From a bacterium (lineage in GTDB: Bacteria; Cyanobacteriota; Vampirovibrionia; Gastranaerophilales; Gastranaerophilaceae), in NCBI GenBank assembly GCA_017444705.1, contig JAFSWA010000084.1, forward strand, positions 1-10,920: a stretch of DNA of 10,920 bases, given 5' to 3'. The notes under the pieces are model-generated. The model was not told the origin of the DNA. It did not search any database and saw only the letters and a program-made list of their open reading frames with translations. Numbering within the stretch: the stretch's first letter is position 1; the number at the start of each line of letters is the position of its first letter. This document shows positions 1-5,864 of the stretch, piece after piece. A program made the position numbers and the translations under genes.

Positions 1-735
1 CAATACATCTTGTTTTGAAAAATCTCTAAAATATTCTGCGGCAGTTAATGCAGAAAGCCCGACTCTCATTCTTGCTCCCGGAGGTTCGTTCATCTGACCG
101 TATATCAACGCTACTTTATCAATAACGCCGGATTCTTTCATTTCATTATAAAGGTCATTGCCTTCTCTTGTTCTTTCTCCGACACCGCCAAAAACCGAAA
201 CCCCTTGATGTTCCTGTGCAATATTGTGAATCAATTCCATTATAAGAACTGTTTTCCCGACACCTGCACCGCCAAAAAGTCCGATTTTCCCGCCTTTTTG
301 ATATGGTTGTAAAAGGTCAATGGCTTTAATACCCGTTTCAAGAATTTCAATATCTGTATTTTGGTCAACAAGAGCCGGAGCCGGTCTGTGAATAGGCAGT
401 CTTTTTTCTGACTGGACAGGTTCGCCGTTATCTACCGCATCTCCGAGAACATTCAATATTCTGCCTAAAATCTTCTCTCCGACAGGTACTGATATCGGCT
501 GACAGGTGTTTTTTGCTTTCATTCCTCTTTTCAGCCCGTCTGTTGATGACATTGCGACTGCTCTGACCTTGTTATCCCCCAATAATTGTTGAACTTCCGC
601 AACAGTTTTGACATTATTGTTGTATATTTCAATAGAGTCATATATTTTTGGTATTTCATTTTCTCTAAATTCAATATCCAAAACAGGACCTATAATTTTT
701 ACAATTAATCCCTCATTTTCAAGTAAAGTTTCCAT
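1..735 (-). CDS. atpD: F0F1 ATP synthase subunit beta, N-terminal half (runs off the left edge)
   Basis: This is the catalytic beta subunit of the F1 sector, which makes ATP from ADP and phosphate at the inner face of the cytoplasmic membrane. The 245 visible codons start METLLENEGL and carry the N-terminal beta-barrel (about 1-80) and the first part of the nucleotide-binding domain. The Walker A loop GGAGVGKT lies at residues 155-162, followed by GERTREGND with the catalytic glutamate and by MNEPPGARMRVGLSA. The frame ends at the edge at SKQDVL, just before the expected Walker B strand, so roughly half of the usual 460-480 residues is present. The ATG at 733-735 has a strong GAGGGG ribosome site at 739-744. 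No atpG lies upstream: the neighbour is divergent, so atpD leads its transcript, as in the cyanobacterial atpB-atpE (beta-epsilon) unit. The family assignment is very secure. Confidence 0.98.
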   Translation of the reverse strand, partial: METLLENEGLIVKIIGPVLDIEFRENEIPKIYDSIEIYNNNVKTVAEVQQLLGDNKVRAVAMSSTDGLKRGMKAKNTCQPISVPVGEKILGRILNVLGDAVDNGEPVQSEKRLPIHRPAPALVDQNTDIEILETGIKAIDLLQPYQKGGKIGLFGGAGVGKTVLIMELIHNIAQEHQGVSVFGGVGERTREGNDLYNEMKESGVIDKVALIYGQMNEPPGARMRVGLSALTAAEYFRDFSKQDVL

Positions 736-771
736 TTTCCCCTCATTAAAATCTTTTATTCCTGTATATTT

Positions 772-780
772 ATTTTAGCA
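772..780 (-). promoter_or_regulatory. Extended -10 promoter for atpD
   Basis: Read on the minus strand this is TGCTAAAAT, a TGN extended -10 with a near-consensus TAAAAT box. It lies 37 bp upstream of the atpD start codon, and the leader it would give holds the GAGGGG ribosome site. The -35 region (about 795-800, TAGAAC) is poor, which extended -10 promoters tolerate. The rest of the 162-bp divergent gap to 898 is AT-rich, with no RNA gene or further structure that I can see. Confidence 0.5.
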
Positions 781-849
781 TAGAAAAAATAAAAGTTCTA
801 ATTGTTAAAAATACTCTTTTTAATATTTTAAAATATAGTATTTGAATGA

Positions 850-878
850 TATACAAAATACAAAATTTAGGGTAAAAT
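850..878 (+). promoter_or_regulatory. Possible promoter of the metallophosphoesterase operon
   Basis: TATACA at 850-855 and TAAAAT at 873-878 are separated by 17 bp and each match the sigma70 consensus at four or five of six positions. Transcription would start near 885, giving a very short leader that still contains the GAGG ribosome site at 889-892. The surrounding sequence is so AT-rich that chance matches are common, so this is only a candidate. Confidence 0.3.
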
Positions 879-897
879 TTTGTTAAACGAGGTGTAT

Positions 898-1869
898 ATG
901 AAAAATTTTTTTAAAAATATATTTTTATTGCTTATTGCGATTTGCATAGCGTGGTTTGTATATCCGCAATATACAATGGGGAAAACTTTAAAATTTGCAC
1001 ATCTTTCGGATTTACATACATCACACAAGACCGCCATAAGCGGAAACAGAATGCACCCCAATTCAATAGAACTTGAAAAAGATGCAATAAAACAGGTTAA
1101 TGAGACACCAAATCTCGATTTTGTTGTTATTACAGGTGACGGAATTGATTTTCCAAATACGGATTTACTGAAAGAATTGGGGGAAAATCTTGCAACACTC
1201 AATAAACCATATTATTACGCAATAGGAAATCATGACGTTTCGGTTGATTATTCAAAAGAAAAGTTTATGAAAGTTTTATCAAAAACAAATCCATATAAAA
1301 CATTTGATAAACCTTACTATTCAACTATACTCAAAAAAGATTTTAAAATAATTATTTTAGACGGTGCATCAGATTCTTCAATTACTACAAAAGGTTATAT
1401 TGACGAAAAACAGTTGAAATGGTTTGATAAAGAATTACAAGAAAGTCAGGACAAGGTAGTTTTGATATTTTTACATTTTCCGATTCAAGAACCCTTTTCA
1501 AGTCATAGTCACAGAATAACCAATAAAGAAGAGGTTGATAAAATACTTAGTAAATATTCTATGCCGATAGCAATATTTTCAGGTCATTATCACGTTACAA
1601 GGTTAATGCAAAATAACAATATTTTACATGTAAGTACTCCGTCAATGATTATGTACCCGAATGCTTTCAGAATAGTAACGGTGCATGATTATAAAGACAA
1701 GGTCGTTTTCGATTTTGAATTCAGAGAAACTAATTTAAAAGAAGTTCAAAAGACTTCAAAACTGTTAACAATATCAGACGGCTTGGCATATGGTACCGAA
1801 TCAGACAGAATTAATTCAATTACAATATACAAACAACAATCAAAGGAGAAAAAAAATGTACAAGAATAA
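898..1869 (+). CDS. Exported, membrane-anchored calcineurin-like metallophosphoesterase
   Basis: This 323-residue protein has the complete metal-binding signature of the calcineurin-like (Metallophos) superfamily: D38 and H40 in LSDLH, D81 in TGDG, N111/H112 in GNHD, H193 in FLHFP and H230/H232 in GHYH. The order and spacing are closest to class III (CpdA-like) phosphodiesterases, but the family's substrates range from cyclic nucleotides to lipids and phosphoproteins, so the substrate is unknown. Residues 7-22 form one hydrophobic segment preceded by lysines, which predicts N-in/C-out topology with the catalytic domain outside the cytoplasm. I chose the ATG at 898 because GAGG at 889-892 sits 5 nt before it; the TTG at 880 in the same frame has no ribosome site. 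The 3' end overlaps the next gene by 14 nt, so the two are probably translationally coupled. The enzyme class is secure, the role is not. Confidence 0.9.
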   Translation: MKNFFKNIFLLLIAICIAWFVYPQYTMGKTLKFAHLSDLHTSHKTAISGNRMHPNSIELEKDAIKQVNETPNLDFVVITGDGIDFPNTDLLKELGENLATLNKPYYYAIGNHDVSVDYSKEKFMKVLSKTNPYKTFDKPYYSTILKKDFKIIILDGASDSSITTKGYIDEKQLKWFDKELQESQDKVVLIFLHFPIQEPFSSHSHRITNKEEVDKILSKYSMPIAIFSGHYHVTRLMQNNNILHVSTPSMIMYPNAFRIVTVHDYKDKVVFDFEFRETNLKEVQKTSKLLTISDGLAYGTESDRINSITIYKQQSKEKKNVQE

Positions 1870-2788
1870 ATTTGTTGTATATTTTAAAGGTGTGAGAGGT
1901 TCTCATCCTGTTGCACACAAAGATTTTATGAAGTACGGCGGAAATACGGCTTGTGTCTATGTTAATGTTAATAACAAACGCATTATTTTAGATGCGGGAA
2001 GCGGTATTGTTAATGCGGGGAATCAAATAAGAGAAGAACGTATTTTAACTCAGGATAAATCTCGTTTTAATACTATAATTCTTCTTTCACATCTTCATTT
2101 TGACCATATTTCGGGATTACCGTTTTTTAATTATCTCCATAATCCTGAAGCAAATATAGATATTTTTTGTAAAGCGGAAAGTAATGAAAATTTAAAACAA
2201 ATCCTTTCTGATTTTCTGTTTAATCAATCTTTCCCTCTTAATATTGACGAATTAAAATCAAATATAACTTTTAATTCAATAAATGTTTCAAACGATAACT
2301 TTGCAATTATTCTAAGAGATGAAGATACAAGACCTGTCATAACAAATCTTGATGGGGCAAAAAAGGCGGAAGAAAACGATGTGGTAATAACTTCAATGTA
2401 TTCAAAAATGCATCAAAAAAACGGAGTTAACGCATATAAAATAAGTTATGGAGGGAAAACTCTTGTTTATGCTACTGACAGAGAAAGTTATGTAGGCGGA
2501 GATAAATTGTTATCTTCTTTTGCAAGAGATTGTGATTTATTAATCCATGACTCTCAATATACAGAGTGTGATTATAATTCAATAGCCAATGTAAAACAAG
2601 GTTTCGGTCATTCAAGTTTTGAAATGGCTATAAAAGAAAAAGAAAATTCTCACGCAAAAATGCTTGCTTTCTTCCACTACGACACAAATTATAACGATGA
2701 AAAAATTGACGAAATAAAAAACTCCATTATAAATAAAACTGAAAGTCTGATTATGACCGAGGAAAATCAAAAAATAGAATTATTATGA
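1856..2788 (+). CDS. Metallo-beta-lactamase-fold hydrolase, PhnP / cyclic-phosphodiesterase-like
   Basis: The 310-residue cytoplasmic protein opens with GVRGSHPV...YGGNTACV, a form typical of the PhnP-like / class II phosphodiesterase-like branch (GxRGS...YGGNT) of the MBL superfamily. Zinc ligands appear complete: H79, H81, D83 and H84 in HLHFDH, a histidine near H186, D208 in YATDRE, and H274 in FFHYD. The LLIHDSQYT and GHSS stretches (229-254) are also characteristic. There is no signal peptide. Related proteins hydrolyse phosphodiester bonds, for example cyclic nucleotides or cyclic phosphate intermediates, but the substrate cannot be read from sequence. The ATG at 1856 is chosen because GGAG at 1845-1848 lies 7 nt before it; the same frame stays open back to 1790 inside the upstream gene but has no better start. 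It overlaps the upstream gene by 14 nt and shares an ATGA with the downstream gene. Confidence 0.88.
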   Translation: MYKNKFVVYFKGVRGSHPVAHKDFMKYGGNTACVYVNVNNKRIILDAGSGIVNAGNQIREERILTQDKSRFNTIILLSHLHFDHISGLPFFNYLHNPEANIDIFCKAESNENLKQILSDFLFNQSFPLNIDELKSNITFNSINVSNDNFAIILRDEDTRPVITNLDGAKKAEENDVVITSMYSKMHQKNGVNAYKISYGGKTLVYATDRESYVGGDKLLSSFARDCDLLIHDSQYTECDYNSIANVKQGFGHSSFEMAIKEKENSHAKMLAFFHYDTNYNDEKIDEIKNSIINKTESLIMTEENQKIELL

Positions 2789-3348
2789 AAAAATGTGTGT
2801 ATTTGACAGCATTAATTTTTCTTTGCGTGGGTGCCGCAATTGCCGCACCTAAAAATGCTTTTGAAATTGATGCATCAAAAAATGCTGTATTACATAATAA
2901 TTACGGAGTTAATTACTTAAATCAAAAAGATTATTACAGTGCAATAAAAGAATTTGAAATAGCAATTTTAATAAATCCTGATACTCAGGCAAGTTCAACT
3001 TATTATAACAATTTGGGTAAAGCTTATTTGGATATAGGTTATCCTAATTTGGCGGAAAAAGCCTTTAAAGACGCATTGAAATACAATTCCGCAAATTTTG
3101 AATTTTATCAAAATCTTGTAACATCATATAAAAAACAAAAAAAAATGCCATCAGAATTGCAAAAGGCTATTTCTGATACAAAACCGCAGTCAAAAATTAT
3201 CGGGGGGTTAATTCTTATTGAATCGGGAAAACTTGAACCGGGAATAAACATGCTTGACGAATTTTGCTTTGATGAGCCGGAAATGATTTTAACAAAAGGA
3301 ATTAAAGCTTATCTTCAAACAATTGTACCCGATAATATAAGGTTTTAA
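2785..3348 (+). CDS. Secreted tetratricopeptide-repeat protein
   Basis: This 187-residue protein begins with a clear Sec signal peptide: MKKC, a hydrophobic core, and a likely signal peptidase I site after AIA at residue 20. Two TPR motifs follow, at about 35-68 (NNYGVNYLNQKDYYSAIKEF) and 71-104 (YYNNLGKAYLDIGYPNLAEK), with a weaker third helix pair at 105-120. TPRs form a superhelical surface that binds other proteins, so this is probably an extracytoplasmic adaptor. The C-terminal 65 residues match nothing I recognise. The start codon overlaps the stop of the MBL gene (ATGA) with no good ribosome site of its own, which points to translational coupling and one operon with the two upstream hydrolases. 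It is the last gene: the stop of the convergent gene lies only 2 bp away, leaving no room for a separate terminator. Confidence 0.85.
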   Translation: MKKCVYLTALIFLCVGAAIAAPKNAFEIDASKNAVLHNNYGVNYLNQKDYYSAIKEFEIAILINPDTQASSTYYNNLGKAYLDIGYPNLAEKAFKDALKYNSANFEFYQNLVTSYKKQKKMPSELQKAISDTKPQSKIIGGLILIESGKLEPGINMLDEFCFDEPEMILTKGIKAYLQTIVPDNIRF

Positions 3349-3350
3349 TC

Positions 3351-3791
3351 TTACATTTTTTTGTATTGACCTATGCCTAAAACATTATAAAACAAGGTTT
3401 TTGCGGCAATGAGTCCAAGCCCGATGGCACAATATTTTCCTGCTCTTTTAAAAGCCAAAGCTCCGATACCCAAGGCTATCGGTACCGCATTATGAACAAG
3501 ACCCGTATATATGCCGCTGAAATAACCTGTTATCCCATGAATACATGGCATAATTGAATCCTGCAAACGAAAATTCAAATAACTGCGTTTTGTATTTGAA
3601 ACTATTGTAGGAAGATATGACTGATTTATATCCATCATTTTTGACTGAATATAAATATCAGGAAAATTTTCCGCAATTTTTGCCTGAGGATTTTTATTTT
3701 TAAACGCAATCCCAAATCTGTTTGAGTCAATCAATGACATATATAATGCACAAGCACCCGTTGCTTTTGTTAAAAGAGAACCTAAACTCAT
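3351..3791 (-). CDS. Small membrane protein of unknown function
   Basis: I do not recognise this 146-residue protein. A mildly hydrophobic N-terminus (about 4-20) precedes a polar central region (21-80). The C-terminal half is hydrophobic and glycine-rich: residues about 82-112 and 118-140 (for example YCAIGLGLIAAKTLFYNVLG) could form two membrane helices with small-residue spacing that favours helix packing. The protein ends in QYKKM. The ATG shares one base with the stop codon of the upstream HEAT-like gene (TAATG), and a GGGGG ribosome site at 3799-3803 lies 7 nt before it inside that gene, so co-translation is likely. Its function presumably relates to the upstream partner. That it is a real gene is supported by the tight junction and good ribosome site. 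It may be lineage-specific. Confidence 0.75.
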   Translation of the reverse strand: MSLGSLLTKATGACALYMSLIDSNRFGIAFKNKNPQAKIAENFPDIYIQSKMMDINQSYLPTIVSNTKRSYLNFRLQDSIMPCIHGITGYFSGIYTGLVHNAVPIALGIGALAFKRAGKYCAIGLGLIAAKTLFYNVLGIGQYKKM

Positions 3792-4621
3792 TATTCATCC
3801 CCCTTTGATTTCTTCGGCTTGTCAGGAGAATTATCAGGTACTTCCACAACGGTTTCGCTCATCTTCAACAGTGCTTTTTTTGCATCATCTGCTTCCGCAC
3901 CTTTGTGAATATTACTTTGCTGCAAATTAGTCAACAACTGAACAGTTACATCATTTCCGCCTGCAATTCCCTGATTCAAAAGTGCAAGTGCAACAAGTCT
4001 TACATTCGGCTCTTTTGCCTGTAACGCCAAATTCAAAAGAGCATTCAAAGACGGATTTGATTTTCTTGATTTATCTTCTTCAAAGCGTTTTGCAACCTCT
4101 GATATTCCGAACAATTTAAGGTCTTTATTCGGACTTCTCAGATAATTTTCCAAATTTTTTATGTAGTCATCCGTCAAAGCAACTATATTTTTTTTCTTTT
4201 TAGGTTTAATATCAGTTGCCTGAACTCCTCCTCCGCAACCGTTACAACCGGTACCGCCCATACAATTTGTATTAGTATTAATCATTGGCGATGACCCGGG
4301 AGTTGCAACCGTAGGATTATTAATAATAATATTCAAACCTGATGTTCCCGGAGGAATTTCGCATTTTGTTCCGCCCGCATCAATAGTTGCACCCGGGGTA
4401 ATTTGTTTTGTCTGTTGAACAGATGACGGATACTGTGAATATACTTGCGGCATTTGATAACCGTAATTCTTCGTATAATAAGGTTGTTGGTATGTCGGTA
4501 TATATCCGTTATAATTAGTTATCGGATTGGACTGATTGATTACATACGGCGATGAACAAACCTTTTGCAAGGGTTGTACTTTTGAATTGGATATATTATT
4601 TTTAAATTTAACTTCTGACAT
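3791..4621 (-). CDS. Low-complexity N-terminus plus HEAT-like repeat domain protein
   Basis: The 276-residue protein has three parts. Residues 25-75 are rich in Tyr, Gln, Pro and Asn (GYIPTYQQPYYTKNYGYQMP), looking disordered and prion-like. Residues 76-135 are Gly/Pro/Asn-rich and hold a cysteine cluster at C120, C126 and C129 (CMGGTGCNGCGGG), with further cysteines at C22 and C87. After a lysine tract (140-144), residues 148-256 are alpha-helical with HEAT-like hydrophobic spacing (LRSPNKDLKLFGISEVAKRF, NVRLVALALLNQGIAG), and the tail is charged and lysine-rich. HEAT-type solenoids bind proteins. No enzyme motif or signal peptide is visible, so a cytoplasmic scaffold is the simplest reading. 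The ATG has an AGG ribosome site 7 nt upstream. It lies 107 bp downstream of gpsA on the same strand and overlaps the next gene by one base. The HEAT assignment is by eye and moderate. Confidence 0.75.
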   Translation of the reverse strand: MSEVKFKNNISNSKVQPLQKVCSSPYVINQSNPITNYNGYIPTYQQPYYTKNYGYQMPQVYSQYPSSVQQTKQITPGATIDAGGTKCEIPPGTSGLNIIINNPTVATPGSSPMINTNTNCMGGTGCNGCGGGVQATDIKPKKKKNIVALTDDYIKNLENYLRSPNKDLKLFGISEVAKRFEEDKSRKSNPSLNALLNLALQAKEPNVRLVALALLNQGIAGGNDVTVQLLTNLQQSNIHKGAEADDAKKALLKMSETVVEVPDNSPDKPKKSKGDE

Positions 4622-4673
4622 AATACTACCTACTTATATTTATAAAGTATTATTTATTGAAGTTTGTGCTTAA

Positions 4674-4703
4674 ATATTAAAATTTTTAACCAAATTGTTA
4701 CAA
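4674..4703 (-). promoter_or_regulatory. Weak candidate promoter for the HEAT-like gene
   Basis: On the minus strand TTGTAA (4698-4703) and TAATAT (4674-4679) are separated by 18 bp, with four of six matches in the -10 box. This would give a leader of about 45 nt before the ATG at 4621. The gap from gpsA is 107 bp with no convincing terminator, so readthrough from gpsA is an equally good explanation for expression. Confidence 0.28.
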
Positions 4704-4711
4704 AACTTTAC

Positions 4712-4724
4712 CTAATGTGATTAG
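4712..4724. repeat. 13-bp interrupted palindrome CTAAT-GTG-ATTAG
   Basis: Perfect 5-bp arms flank a 3-bp centre, starting 4 nt after the gpsA stop codon. On the minus strand it is followed by GTAAAGTTTTG rather than a run of T, so it is a poor terminator. It could be a protein-binding site upstream of the HEAT-like gene, or chance in AT-rich DNA. Confidence 0.3.
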
Positions 4725-4728
4725 ATTT

Positions 4729-5745
4729 TCAAACAATTTCTTTTTTTCTGTAATCATCTTCCGTTTTCAAATCTCTGTTCATAAGGCTTTCTAAAATTTC
4801 ATTCGGTGAAATATCCGTATAAACCGCCTGATATATTGCGTTTGAAACAGGGACTTCAATATTAAGTTTTTTTGCCAATTCGCAAATTGCCTTTGAAGTT
4901 TTAACTCCCTCTGCAACGGAACCGAGTTCTTTCAGAATATCGTCAATTTTTTTGCCTTTACCGAGCATTGAGCCAACCGTAAAATTTCTTGAGAGTGGGC
5001 TTGAACATGTTGCAATCAAATCCCCCATGCCAGATAAACCATACAGGGTAGAGGGTTTTGCACCCAAAGCTAAACTAATTCTTGCAATTTCCGCCATGCC
5101 TCTTGTTAACAAGGCACCTCTTGAATTTTCCCCCAAATTCATAGCGTCTGCAAAGCCTGACGCAATTGCGATTACATTTTTAAGACTCCCCCCGAGTTCA
5201 ACACCGATAATATCATCATTAGCGTATAATCTGAATTTTGACGGAACATTTAAAAGTTTTTGTAATGTTTTTGCGGTTTCCAAATCCTCGCATGCAACGG
5301 ATGCTGCCGTCGGTTTTCCGTCAAGTACTTCCAATGCAAGTGTCGGACCTGATAAAACGGCAATTTTATTATTCGGCAGTTCTTCTTTTATAACCTCGGA
5401 CATTCTCATTAAAGAGGGTAATTCTATCCCTTTTGAAGCATTTACAATTACCTGATTTTCATTTAGTCCGATTTGGGCAAGTTGTGAACACACCGGTCTT
5501 ATCCCTCCTGTTGCAACAACAAGAAGAATTATTTGTGCATTATTAACTGCGTGTTCCAAGTTATCCGTTATTTCAACTTTATCTTGAAGCTGTACTTTTA
5601 CGGGTTTTATCGCACATTTTGTTTCGACAAGACCCTCAGGCATATCCTGAGTTCTGCTCCACAAACAAACCTCGTCAAAATTATCTGTCATAAGCTTTGT
5701 CAGAGTCAACCCCCAACAACCTGCTCCCAAAACCGCTAATTTCAT
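4729..5745 (-). CDS. gpsA: Glycerol-3-phosphate dehydrogenase [NAD(P)+]
   Basis: This cytoplasmic enzyme reduces dihydroxyacetone phosphate to sn-glycerol-3-phosphate, the backbone for membrane phospholipids. The 338 residues match the usual GpsA length. The N-terminal Rossmann motif GAGCWG lies at 7-12, with NASKGIE (K105) and SGPT following. The catalytic lysine is K189 in ELGGSLKNVIAI, and the substrate-binding stretches SGMGDLIATCSSPLSRN (238-254) and SVAEGVKT (276-283) are conserved. The segment after LLVV reads ATGGIR where many homologues have P-S-H/Q-x-x-R, a mild deviation. I chose the ATG at 5743-5745 because a GGAG site sits 6 nt upstream and the Rossmann fold begins at once; the in-frame TTG at 5769 would overlap the -10 box. 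It has its own extended -10 promoter and may be cotranscribed with the two unknown genes downstream. Confidence 0.97.
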   Translation of the reverse strand: MKLAVLGAGCWGLTLTKLMTDNFDEVCLWSRTQDMPEGLVETKCAIKPVKVQLQDKVEITDNLEHAVNNAQIILLVVATGGIRPVCSQLAQIGLNENQVIVNASKGIELPSLMRMSEVIKEELPNNKIAVLSGPTLALEVLDGKPTAASVACEDLETAKTLQKLLNVPSKFRLYANDDIIGVELGGSLKNVIAIASGFADAMNLGENSRGALLTRGMAEIARISLALGAKPSTLYGLSGMGDLIATCSSPLSRNFTVGSMLGKGKKIDDILKELGSVAEGVKTSKAICELAKKLNIEVPVSNAIYQAVYTDISPNEILESLMNRDLKTEDDYRKKEIV

Positions 5746-5768
5746 AAATTTCTCCTTAACTTGCTTCA

Positions 5769-5777
5769 ATTATATCA
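5769..5777 (-). promoter_or_regulatory. Extended -10 promoter for gpsA
   Basis: The minus strand reads TGATATAAT: a perfect TATAAT preceded by the TGN extension. Transcription would start near 5762 and yield a short leader carrying the AAGGAG ribosome site for the ATG at 5745. No good -35 hexamer sits 17 bp upstream (TTTCAC). The same nine bases occur at the pilin-like gene promoter near 10701. Confidence 0.6.
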
Positions 5778-5847
5778 TATATTTATGTTTTGTGAAATAA
5801 CTTTATTTATAATCATATATAAATTTTTATGCTTTTAATAAAATATT

Positions 5848-5861
5848 GGCTTGATAAAGCC
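5848..5861 (-). terminator. Weak stem-loop terminator after the DUF6020-like gene
   Basis: GGCTT and AAGCC form a perfect 5-bp stem around a 4-base loop, 3 nt past the TAG stop. On the minus strand it is followed by AATATTTTATT. The stem is short and the T-run is interrupted, so termination would be inefficient, but its position is what an intrinsic terminator would have. Confidence 0.45.
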
Positions 5862-5864
5862 GAC

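Noticed and set aside
898..960. Lipoprotein signal in the metallophosphoesterase (cysteine in LIAIC)
   Set aside because: The residue before the cysteine is isoleucine, where a lipobox needs Gly, Ala or Ser. A signal anchor is the better reading.
867..1202. Open frame on the minus strand inside the metallophosphoesterase gene
   Set aside because: It lies antisense to a gene with a full catalytic signature, has no ribosome site, and its product is low-complexity. It is a shadow.
4952..5455. A 167-codon open frame on the plus strand opposite gpsA
   Set aside because: gpsA is unmistakable on the minus strand. The antisense product has no recognisable motif and no ribosome site.
5533..5739. A 68-codon plus-strand frame opposite the start of gpsA
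   Set aside because: It is antisense to the Rossmann fold coding region, with no start signal or family motif.
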